This document shows, one piece after another, positions 10,401 to 22,400 of a stretch of 40,000 bases of DNA; the first letter of the stretch is position 1; every line of letters starts with the position of its first letter. Source of the DNA: Symbiodinium natans (taxonomy: Eukaryota > Sar > Dinophyceae > Suessiales > Symbiodiniaceae). The notes beneath the pieces were generated by a model. It searched no databases and was not told where the DNA came from. It worked only from the letters and a program-made list of their open reading frames with translations. The translations under genes were made by a program, and so were the position numbers. The stretch spans positions 1-40,000 of the forward strand of contig CAJNDS010000753.1 of the NCBI GenBank assembly GCA_905221605.1, in the 5' to 3' direction.

Positions 10401-13400
10401 CCCCCCAAGCTCAAAGCCTTCTATCTTGCAAAGGCTACTTTGTAACCCAGAACCTAAGTGGCCCTCAAACTCCTCTGAAGAATTACGCCTATAGGTCGGA
10501 TCCTCTTGAAGCCGAGAACTTCCCAAAGCCTGACTGCATCAATGACACCAGTGCCGAGTCACCAGCAGGGCAACCTTTGCTTTGGCTTTTGCGGCCGTCG
10601 AGGTGTAGAAGCGGCTGAGCCGATCCTGCGGACACACTGCACGGTATATAGGTCGTATATGGGGCCTAAAGTGCGTGCCACAGAGACCGAAGCTGGGCTG
10701 TTCATGCAGAATGCCGAGACTGGGGAAGAAATGCAGCGGTTACAGAAGACCAGCACTGCGACACAGTCCGTCCTAAACCCAAACCCTAACTCTAAACCCT
10801 CAACCTTAAACCCCTGAGCCCCAAACCCAAGAAGAGACTAGTCTGGATATGATCTCACCATGATGCTCCTTGGCCCGCTGGAGCAGATCGCATGCACGGA
10901 CGCTGTCAGCAATCGCCTGCAGATGAAGGATCCTTCCGATTCAAACTACGATCACTATTATGTTGAATCTACCAGTGTATATAGTGTATTACAGGTATGT
11001 TTCTGACCCATATAAAAATGTTGGTACAGAAAATTACAGAAACACAACGTGTCGACATCACAACCATAAATTGCGATCGCTGCAGCCACGAGATCCCTCA
11101 GACCCTTCAGTAGCACATGCCCCAACCCTCCCAGGAGTTCCAGCTTTCATGCGCGTGACGCTTTAGGGCTGAGGGTTAGGACTTCATGTGATGTGTGCCC
11201 TTGCATGAGAGCCAAGCACTCTGTCCCCTTCCCCCAAAACATTCACATTTGCCTCCTGACAAACGAACTGAATGAGAACTTGCGGCATCCCTTTCGCGAT
11301 CGGCCCTGTAAGCCCTCTTCAACAACATATTCCAAACTTCACTGCCCTCAACCCAATACGGGAAAACGAAGTGACACGTGAATGTCCAATGCCAATGCTA
11401 TTGCCTCGCCTGATTCCGACAATTGGGGTGCTCCTTTGATATCCCAAATAGAATAGAACCCCGCTTCTAGGGGCCCCCAAAAAGGGGTACTCCTACTTTC
11501 CGAAGCCTGGGATGTTCCCCCTTATACTAACAGCCCTTAATAGGTATTATGATAGGGGGTACTAGAATCCTATTAAGGACTCTTAGTATGAAGGGGAACA
11601 TCCCAACCCTAAACCCTTAAACCCTAGAAACCCTAAAACCCTAGAAACAAAGGGGCGCCTGCTTGTACTCCTTGTTTTCATCCTGGCGTTGCAGCCTGGA
11701 CTCTTCCATCTGCTGATCCAACTCCTGGGTTAGGGTTTAGGGTTTCGGGCTTCGGGTTTAGGATTGGATGTAGGAGTTGACCTTAAACTGAGGACCTGTC
11801 CGGAAAGGATGTTCCTAGGTAGGGTGGCCTTTGCAAGGCAGGCCTCTCTATGGGGTATGAGGGCTTACAGACGGACGATAACCCTATACACGTCAGGAAT
11901 ATGTGAGCCGAAAACCTAGACAAAACCCTGAACCCTAGTCGGTCTAAAGTTTACAACAAAAAGCACGAACCCAAGACATATTTGTATGAACCAGGTTGCT
12001 GAATCCTACCCATGGTGTAGCTTTGTATGGGGACCCTCTGCTATTACAGCTGCGTGCTGGCAACAGGTATTCTTTGTAATAATAACAAAATTTCTGGAAT
12101 TGGGGTCCGCTTTTCAAACGTGACACCTGGACCCCTGGTCACTTAAGGCTGAGGGCTTCCGTATGAGAATTCAGGGAGTAGACGGTTCTTACCGTGAACT
12201 ATAAAAAACGGATGTTTCCTAAAGCCTAGGCCTAAGCCTTAAAAAACCTAAAGGCCAAACCCTAGCTCGACCTTGCCTGGATCTTCTTCGTCATCGCCGT
12301 CATCTCCTGCAACAGCTTTCCGCTGGACACAATCCCAAAGCTGGAGTAGGGAACAGAGGATCTACCACTGCAAAAACTTCCTTAGGGGTTTCGCTTTCGG
12401 GTTTGCGAGGCAAGTTTAGGGTTTTATTTTTCCGGTTCTGTTCGGCTTCATTAGGGCTGTTTTCTGGGATTTTAGAGTTCTGTAAGCTTGTCTCTTTAGG
12501 GCCGGCTTGCTAGGGCTCCACCTGCTTGCTTGCTTGGTCACTAAAGCCAAGCACGGTTCAGTTCTGAGAATGGTTGCCTTTTGGGCACCCTAATTACAAG
12601 GGCCCGCACCGGAAACAGGATCCAGCAGGGACCGAAGCAAAGAGAAATGACCACGTCACACAGTGAGTCCACCCCCAAGCCCTTAACCCCTGACATCCCC
12701 GAATCTTTGGGAATTGGGGTCTATACTGCTAGGCATTCAAGCTTGTCAGAGGTTAGAGAAGCCGCAAACAGCCCAAAGCTCCAAAATGCCCTTGTGCAGT
12801 AGACTGGGCGGGACAAGCTGCACGCTCTCTTGAGACATTCCCTTTTGGTGGTGCTTTTGCCAGGCAGATGTAGGTAGGGCCACTGTAAGATCTCCTTTCA
12901 GAGCTGTCTTGCGGGGTTGTTTCAAAGGGCTTGACGGGATTTAGGGCTTAAGGAGTGCGATGCGTGGCAGTTCTAGAGTTCTAGGTCGAATCGCAGGGAG
13001 CATCTAGTGATAGCTGCTCAAACTCAGAACCCCGAAATCTTAGCCGTCAGAGATCGCATGCAGTGCCAAACCCAGCACCCCGAACTCCCATCCCAGAAGC
13101 CAGCTGGCGAGTCCTCCTCTACCTGCTTTTCGTCTGAACCGACCTGAGAGTGAGTTCTGGCGGTCACCTACATCATTGGTTGAAGTGCTTAAGGCTGCGA
13201 ATCTCTCGAGGCTGAGGAGTAGAACAGTGTAGAAGATTTTTGGGGCTCTGGGGTTACCCTAAACCCTAAACCAGGGTTTAGGGCCTTTAGGGTTGCGGAT
13301 CCTGTGGCTCACCATGTCACTGCTGTGCACAATGCTTCGCCAGCCTCGTCCACGATCTTGGACAAGTCCTGGGTCAGGGTTAGAGCTATCTTTCCGAGCG

Positions 13401-16400
13401 ATTCGAGAACCAGACACTCTTGAGGGTTTAGGGTGCAGTGATTAGGGTTTAGGGTCCAACCGGTTCGAGAATGCATCAGCGTCCAGAAATAGTGAGAAGA
13501 CCCATGCTAGAGCAAGGTATCCCATCAGAGCTACTGTTCCCTCTCATAGTAGCAGCTACTGCAACAGATAGTTGCAACCATGTATGTGCAGCACCTCGTT
13601 AGCGCCTTCATTGGCCCCATAAACGACTGCTACTACAAGGACACCCTAAACCCTGCGTCATGCTCCTGGAGCCCTACACGCAACCCCTAGGATGCATTGC
13701 GGGGTAAAACGGGGCTTATATAGAGAGCCTCTGACTAAGGTCCCTGTTTAAGAGGGCCGGAAGAGGGTTAAGAAGGGTTCCCTTTTAACAGTCCCCCTTA
13801 TTTTACCTAGGACCAAAACTCCAACCGGGTAGTATACATTCCAAACTCAGAACCACAAGTCCCGAAACCTTGGAGCCCCCAAGTGCCCCCAAACCCTCAT
13901 GAACCCCAAACCATTCGGGCAATTCTTACAAAATAGAGGGCACCCCTTTGATACCCCCCCAAGAAATAGAAACTCCTATTCTTGGTTTCGGTGTCCACGG
14001 GCCTCGCCCTCCTGCTTCAAACTCCTGAGGTTATCCTCCGAGCCGTGGCTCTCGACCTTCAATTTCAGTGTGTTCTTTTTGGGTTTGGGGCTTTGGGCTT
14101 TGGGAGTTCTTTGGCGGCTTAGGGCTTAGGGAGTTCAGTGAAGTGTGGGGCGTTCCGGGTCTAGAAGTTCGATGTAGGTCTTGAAGTCTTGAAGGTTATA
14201 GTGTGATGAGTCTGCAAAGGGCTCCAAAGCCTTGCAGGGGCTTAGTTCTACGGGACGGGGGGCTTAGAGGGCTAATATGGGTCGTATCAGGCCCTTGTGT
14301 TGTAAGCCCCGGAGGGCTCGAGGGGATCTATCAGTGTTGTGGGAGGTGTATCTAGTATAATGCCTATGGTTTCTACCATCAATATCGTGCACAAGTTGTT
14401 GCTGATGTTATGGTGTAGGTTTGCGCTAGGCATTTTGTCTCGGCATTTTGGTCCAACAGGTTTGGATTGCCTTGGGTACGTTGGCTGGGGATTCAGACTG
14501 ATTTGGGTCCTAGATGGGTTGAGGGTTGGGGTTTGAACCGATCGGGACAAATTCGCAGGGGCGTCAAAGGCTAAGCCTATGGTGCGTGCGCCAAATCTAG
14601 ATGCCACAATGCTGGGTTCCCGTTATCATAACAAAAATGACAACATTGAAATCAACACAATGACAATTATATTCATTGACAAGAACTTACAAATAATAAG
14701 AAGAATGGGATGCTTCTTGATAACAGCCCTGCGGCGGCTGCACTTGCCGACGTGCAAGTACTCCAAACCCTAAACCCTAAACCCTAAACCCTAAACCCTA
14801 GAGTTCCGTAGCCAGAGCGAAGAAGGCTTGATAGTAGGACTTGTCTTTTCGCAGCTGAAGCGGCGTGGGGTCGGCTGAAACCCACAGAGCCGGAAGCTCC
14901 CCTCCTAAACCCCAACCCCAATCAGCCGATGGACGCTATTCCTTGCCTCAAGAGGTTTAGGGTTTAGGTTGCGGAGCTGCTACAGTTTGTATTCAGGAAT
15001 TGGGTTAGAGTTAAAAGAAAAGGGGTCAATGTACCTGACAATATCTGGCTCAAGGATGGCCAGGAGTACTGAGGCCACAAGCAAAAAAGAGGTAGAGCCC
15101 GCGTGGTTGGGGTTGGGGTTGGTTCCTGGTTGCTTAGGCATAGGCCCCCTTTACTCCCTTCCCTGGTTCTTCTTACTCCGTGTTCTGTGTTTGGATTTGC
15201 TGGTTGGTCTGGGGAATATAAATTCAGGGTGTTCATTGGGGTTGATCCCTTCCCCCTTTTGGGTGCCCCCCGTAGGTTATGAGCCCAAGTTAGGTTCCCT
15301 GCGGTTAAGTGTTTCTCTCAAAGATTTTGGGTTGAGAAGCAATGCCTTCGCCCAAAAAATGGCTTCAGCCCTCCGCGCATGGTGATAAAAGTGGTGGAGC
15401 TGACAGTGGAGTGGATAGTGGTGCAACTGGTCCTCAGGTTGAGGAAGCGGCGCTGGAAGAAGAAATGCCTGGTACTGCAGAAGAACAACTGGAGGGAACG
15501 TCAGTTGCTGGAGACCCCAATGAGGGTATAGATCCCAATGTGGACATGGTGGAAAATGCTGGAGGTGAAAGACGAGCTGTTTCGGTGTCACCAAAACCTG
15601 GAGAAAAGAGGCCCTGGGATGAGACTGGTGGTATGGATGTAGAGCTGGAAGCGACGGTGTTGCGTGTGATGCTGAAGCACGGCTTTACTACGGCGTCGTC
15701 TTCGTCTTCAAGTAGGAGAATGGTCAGTCAAGAAACGCAGACTGAACTGAGTGGTGAGGTGGCTCCATTGGAGAAAGTAAAGAACAAGATTTCTGATGGG
15801 CCAAGTAGTATGGACGGTGGCGACCTTATTCCTTCAAGTGGTTCAGCTGGAAAAACGGCACAGAAGCCACAGGAAGTGGTTGAGATGCATCCAGATGAGA
15901 TTTTGGAGCTGGAGGCCGTTATTCAGGAGGAGCGTGAACAAGAGAACGCTCAACTGGTGCAATTGCGGCTGGAAGCGGATTCCTTCCTGAAGGGAAGCGA
16001 AGCTCCTATGGTGGATTCTGAATGGGAGATGCATTTCCAAGACGGTCGACCGTACTATTACAATATTGCCACTCAGAGGGACTCAATGGGAATGCCCGGA
16101 TGGGTTCATCAACACTGCTGGAGAGGCGATGGCAGATGGACGGGCTTCTGTTTCAGTTAAGGAAAAAGGGGAGAACAAGGTCTCTGTCCCGCGGCTGGAA
16201 CTGGGTTCTATGACGTCGAGGCCGTCTTCTGAGTCCGTCAGAGCCTTGCAAGGTAGTGTAGATAGTGTACATAAGGAATTTTCCTCTACCATTGGGGATA
16301 GCGGTTTGAAGGGTAGTGGTGCTGCCCAGACCTCGGGTTCCCCTGATGAGGAAGGAATTTCTGGATTGCAGAAGGATACGGCTGGAGAACACCTGGATCA

Positions 16401-19400
16401 GGAAACGAACAAAGCGCTTTCTGAGGGTGACGCAGCGGTGAAACCTGCGAGTTCGGACGATGTTGACCCCAATGTGGAAAGGGTTGGTGTTTCAGCAGCA
16501 GAAGAGTTGGTGGTGAAAGAAGTACCTGGCACTCATGAAGTGACTTCAGAGGGAGAAGAAGGAGTTGAGAAGCTGCAGGAGGTGCTTGCCGAGGAGACTT
16601 CTCAGCCGATTGCCAAGGTATCTGCCGTCAGCAAAGAAGAGGATTTTTCTGCGGATGCTGGAGACACTGTGGATATGCCTGGCGCGGAGGTCAAGGCAAA
16701 GGCCTGGAGCACCAATGAAGTGCGGGCTAATGCGCAAAAGACAATCTGGAGTGCGGAGGAGGCACGGGTTGAGGCGCATGTGGTTTCATGTTCCGCGGAT
16801 GACTGCAACAATGGAGCGCAGGTCTCCGTAGTAGCCGACGATGGAGGCTCACAGGTGGACGCACTAGTGCAGCTTGAAGTTGGTGGCGAGGAACAGAATG
16901 ATGAAGGCCGCACCGAAGCCAATGGAGCAGCCAGTGGTCGATGGTGGTGTTATTTCTCCTTTGGTAACCATGGAGCCAAAGGATCCTACAGTGGAAGAAA
17001 AGGTGCCTGCTGTGGATGACCAAGTAAAGGACCCGGGTGGGGTTTCATCCTCCAAAAAGGAGGAAACATTGCCGACTGGAAGTTTGCCGGAAGTCGACAC
17101 CGCGCAGACTGCAACAGATGAGGCAGAGCCGTTGGCTAAAAAAGGAGATGGTTCTGAACTCCTAGAGCGCAGGGTGGATGATCTTCCGGGACTCGGGCAG
17201 GAGCAGGACAAACAGCTTGACCCACAGGCGGAAGCAAGGGATGTTCAAGGAGCCGAAGAAATGGCGCCGGTTTCTGGTGAACAAACAAATGAAGGGCCCA
17301 ATGAGGCAACCTTGCCTACAAAGGGGAAGCCGTTCTATGTGGAAGGAGATAAGATCGTTGGACTTATTCGCTGCATCAATGCGTATGGAGCGTATTTGGA
17401 ACATGGCGATTTGGATGTATTGATTCCTGACAAAGGGAAAGACACACCTCTGTTCAAGGTCGGGGATACCGTTGAAGCAGTGGTGAAAAAAGTTGAGAAA
17501 GATGGTACTGTGATCCTGGACACCCATCTGTTTTTGGCAGAGGACCAAGAGGACTCTTCTCCGACGCTGCGTAAATGGAAAGACAGCGGTTCAGGTACAT
17601 GGTGGCAGGATTCATGGTACGCTGGTCAATGGTACCAAAATTTCTCCGACGGTCAATGGGACTGGAAAATGGAAGATTGGCAATGCTACGAGTGGTCTGC
17701 CAACCAGTGGATATCTCCAGAGGAATGGGATGAAGCTGTTCAAAAGCAACTCTGTGGAGAAAGAATCTACAAAGTACTCCTTGAGAATAGGAAGGAGGAA
17801 AAGGAGTATGTGGGCAAGATCACTGGAACATTGCTGGATCGTCGATTGGACGATGTTAGAGAGTTGGTAGCAGACCTCGCACTGTTGGAAAACGAAGCTC
17901 GAGCGGCTTACAATATGTTACTCAACGAAGGTTGGACGCCCAGCGGTGAAGAAGTTGCAGGTGGAGAAAAAATGAAATTTCCCCGGAAGCAGTATCACAA
18001 TGCGCTTTACGACCTGGCACGTCGGCGAAGGGCTTATAGTGCCGCGGTCATAGGTGAAGCACTCGAGAAGATGCTTAACAAAGGAGAAAGTGAGCTCTGG
18101 AGTGAGCTCTGGTTGGACTCGAGGAAGATTTTGCAGGAACTGGATGGTGCAGTTGAAGCTATGCGTGTACAAGAGCAACGACCATTGGCAGCCTACATGG
18201 ACCCAGAAAAGTACAAAAAGGGTCATATGACGCCAAAACCTGTGTCGAAAGGGTATACAAAGCTGTGCAAATTTTACAATCTAGGGAGGTGTCGCAATGG
18301 AAGCGATTGCCCCTTTGAGCACCGTCGTCATGGTGAAGGTTGGCCAGAAAGAGGTCCAGCTGAATCAGAGACCAGCCACAATACTGGTGATGAGGATGGG
18401 GATATCGGTGGCCCTCCAACTGATGAAGGTGCGGTGGATGAGGTACAGCAAGAACGGGAGGATTCGGCCTTCCGAGCCCAGTACAACTATGGCAAAGGGG
18501 CGTCAAAGGGTGAGCCTACATTGGTGGAGCCAAAGAAGCAGCTGTGTCTGTATTATGGAGTGAACCGTGATGGTTGCAAATATGGCGCTGCTTGCAGATA
18601 TATCCACGATGACAAAGCAGTCCTAGAAGAGACTTGGGAACATGGCAAATCTTGGGACAATGCCTCCCGAAAGGCCATGAGGGATGAAGGGTTCCACAAT
18701 TCCTGCTACGACTACTATGTCAAAGGGAAGTGTCGCGTGCGATATGGCGTTTGCAGGTTTTCTCACGATGAACTCTCCGATGAACGACTGGCTCGGTTGC
18801 GATATTTGGTGAATGTTGCTAACCAGGTGAAATTCCAAAAGGAAAGAGGACTGGAGATTCCAGATAGAAATACTTTCAAACCACCTACAATTGGGGGAGC
18901 CGAATCTTCATCATCCTCAGCACCGCCGGCACTGCAGTTGACCAATGTGTCCAAAGAAGGAGGTGTGATTGGTACGCTGGATGAAGCAGATGATGATGTA
19001 CAGAAGGATTCGGTGGCAGAGTCCACCACTGTACCGCTTCCAGATCCAGGAGAGCCAATAGAACATTGGACGGCTCGCAACCAGCACCTGTGGGTATTCA
19101 CACCTCATGTGAGTGAGGTGATGATCACGCTCGGCGTGACCAACGTGAAAGAGCTGAAGGAGTATATCTTTGTTGAAGATTTGGTTGAAAAAGGAATCAA
19201 CAAAGTAACTGCCTGCAAAATTTTGAATTTGGTGGGTGGTGTCCGATACCGGCCAATGTCGCCGGATGTGGCTGTGTCTACCAATGCATCTGTACGTGTG
19301 GAACACTCTTCTGGAAGCCGCGAAGCTGGAAGGGATGCAGGGAGAACCATTTCTCAGGTGCGAGAAGCTGAAGGTCACGGTACAAAAGAGATGCCCCGAG

Positions 19401-22400
19401 GGTCGTATAAGGAAATCCTCAATAGAGGCCGTTACCGTGAGGCTTGGACTCTTGAGCAAAGGTCTCCGCTGTGCGTGCAGAAGTTGCAGTTGGTGGGAAT
19501 GGGAATGCCGCCGGTCAACCCACCGAAAAAGGGTCTTCGAACAAGGTCCAACCCTGTGAAGAGGGGACGACCACTGCTGAATCGGAAACAAGTACAACTT
19601 GTGCCACGCTCTTATTCGAATCGGCGCATGAGGCCAGCGGAGGTGGTGGAAAAACCAAAGCCTTTGCAACCTCCTCGCGGTGGTTTATCCTTTCGATTTA
19701 GCAGATCGTGGGCAGATTTGGACGATGATGATCAAGATGGAGCTTTGGTCTCCTATGCTGAGTCGTCTGGTGAATCCAGTGCAGAAGAAGCCATCGAAGC
19801 GCGGCGGTTGAGGCAGGTCCTTTTGGAAGAAAGGGATTTAAAGAGAGCCACAAAAGGTGGCAATGTTCCACATCAGTGTTCTCAAGGTCCCAATGAAGGA
19901 CATAAAAAGTCTACGCTTGGCGAGAAGCGCGACAAAGCGTCGCGGGGGGAGACCCGCCAAGATTTTTCGGTTTCAACATCTTCAAGCCAAAATGTTGCAG
20001 TCTCGAGTGGGACCGTGGATGGTTCTGTTGATGGTGGTTCGCTGGTGGTGGGCTCCACAGATGAGGCTTTACCTGGGCAAGGCGTTGCTGGACAGGTGAA
20101 TATGTCTGAAAGCGTTCAAGTTCTACCTGGGCAAGATGTGGCTGGACAGGAGACGGCGCTAGGAGGAGCAGTACAAATTTCTGGCGATGAGACTGGGCAA
20201 CCGGAAGGTGAAGATGGGAGCAATGAACTCCATGGTGATAGCACGAAAAAATTGGCTGTCCTGAGAAACCAGGAAGGGGTATTGACCAAAGCTCTTCTGA
20301 CGCGGGTCTATTGGAAGGTTGCTGAGGATAGGATACCGGTTGAAAAGAAGGACTGTCCGAAAGGATCCATTAAAATGGATCGAAATTTGGTTATTAGCAC
20401 GTCAACAGATGGCGTGAGTGAGCAAGAGCGCACTGGTGAATGACGCGAGTCCGTCAATGGAAGTGTGTACAGCTCTACTGCCATCGTATGATCCACAAGT
20501 ATTGATACAGTCGCCAACGACAGGATGGGTTGCGCGCCGTGGTTTAGCAGATCGAGCTTTATGGACTGCAATTGCGGCATCCGCGCAAAATATATGTGCC
20601 GATATGATTCGGGTGGACGAAATTAATGCTCAGTTGGAAACTGGGAAGCTCCTTCTTCAAAGGAGGGATCAAGGATACTACGCTGACTTACATCATCCGT
20701 TCCATGATCATCCGTGTCTGCCGGCGGTGGGGAATTATCCGCTTTCGGTGATGGGAGCATTGCTATCGCCAGGTCTGGAGCATGAGTTCCGAAGCACAGA
20801 AACGTTCGGAACTGCAATGGAGGCCATAGCTTTTGATTGGAGCCGTACTCAAGGTATGGAGGCCCATGTTGAGCTGATGGCTGGGGCAGCAAAACTGGTT
20901 TCTCCGTTCCTTACCATGGGAGGCCAAGGGACGGTGGTAAATTCAGAGTTTATGTGGCAGCGCGGAAGGGACCAAATGATGGAATTCCTTCAAGCGGCAA
21001 CGTGCGCTGATGAGCTGGAGGAGCTCTGGAGAAGGATGAACGATGATGACGAGGCGGAAGTGGATCCATCAGGTTATGTGCTGGAGTCCTTGGGACAAGA
21101 GGAGTCGGTTTTGGAACAAGGGAACGGTGAGGTTCCTAGCTCTTCTGGAAGTGGGAGAAACGTGGTCAACGACGCCGAGGCTGCTGGCAAAGCGCCGGAA
21201 ATTTCTCCTGAGGTTGAGACAGCTGATGGTTCTACAAGGAGGTCAACCACGAGGTTTTTCCTGCAGAGGATGTACGAGAGCGTCTATGACAAGTTGTTTG
21301 CGGACCCTCCGCTACAAGACCGGCAAACTGGGAGGACGTTTGACAGCACCAAAGGTTATCCTGGTGAAGGGCCATTAAAAGATGGTCTCAATATTCCTAC
21401 ACAAGGAATGCCTTGGATTTCTGAGGATCATCTTGATAGGGTGGTCGCAAAAAAGTGGGATCAGTCCTCGGATCAAGGGGAAGGTGGTTCTCTTGAGTCG
21501 GAGGGTGAAAGCCAGCCTAAATCAGTTCAGGTAGAGAACGCGTCTACTAAAAAGGTCCTTAGAGCTCTGTGGCGGAAAGGATATAGGGCTGGATATGGAA
21601 GGTTGTGTCGTGTGAATGGGATCGGCTTGAAAAATGGGACAGTCAAGGTTCCAATTAGGGCTGCACGGAGGCCTGGTTCTGAAATGCTCTTTCTGAAGAA
21701 GCCACTTATTCGTGGATCGGCTCAGCATGGCTCAGGAGCTGATGGAAAAATATTCACGAAGGTGATAAAAACAAGGCCAGGTTTTCCAGCTGTTCCTGAT
21801 ATGCCACGCACCACTAGCGCACTGGGTGAAAAGGATAGTTCTCAAGTGCTTGGCAATGTTCAAGTAGAGCAATCTCGCCCCATGGATCGTTATGATGCTG
21901 AACGACAGGCAAAAAGGCAGAAAGGTTTCTGCTACTGGTTCAGCAGGGGAAAAAATAATTGCAGATTTGGTGAGGACTGCAAATTTATTCACTCAGAAGA
22001 TGATGTGGCGCTTCCGGCGTATTGGTGCAAATATTACGTGGCAGGGAGAGTTTGTCATGCTGGTCCTGAGTGCAAGTTTTCACATGATGCAGCTGGTGTA
22101 AGGTGTATTCAGTTTTACCAGACGGGAATGTGCCGTCGTGGCGATGGGTGCGTCTTCGAACATGGTGAAACCTTAGGTGAAACAAGACCTAGGTCTCCAA
22201 GGACGCCGCCAAGGGACCGCCAGAGGAGGAGCGATGGTGGTGAATATGGTGAAAGACGCTGTTCCCCTGAAAGGCTGGAGGAGGAGGATCTAATGGTTTA
22301 TGACGACGATACCAGACGGATGGAGTTGCTGATGGAAGCGGTGTCATATATGTCTGGTGGAAAGCCGGATTTGGCATTTGCTGAAGCAGAACCAGTGTTC

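Noticed and set aside
14969-15385. Plus- and minus-strand open frames in both LTRs
   Set aside because: The same frames appear in both LTR copies because the DNA is duplicated; no domain is seen and they cross the LTR/PBS border.
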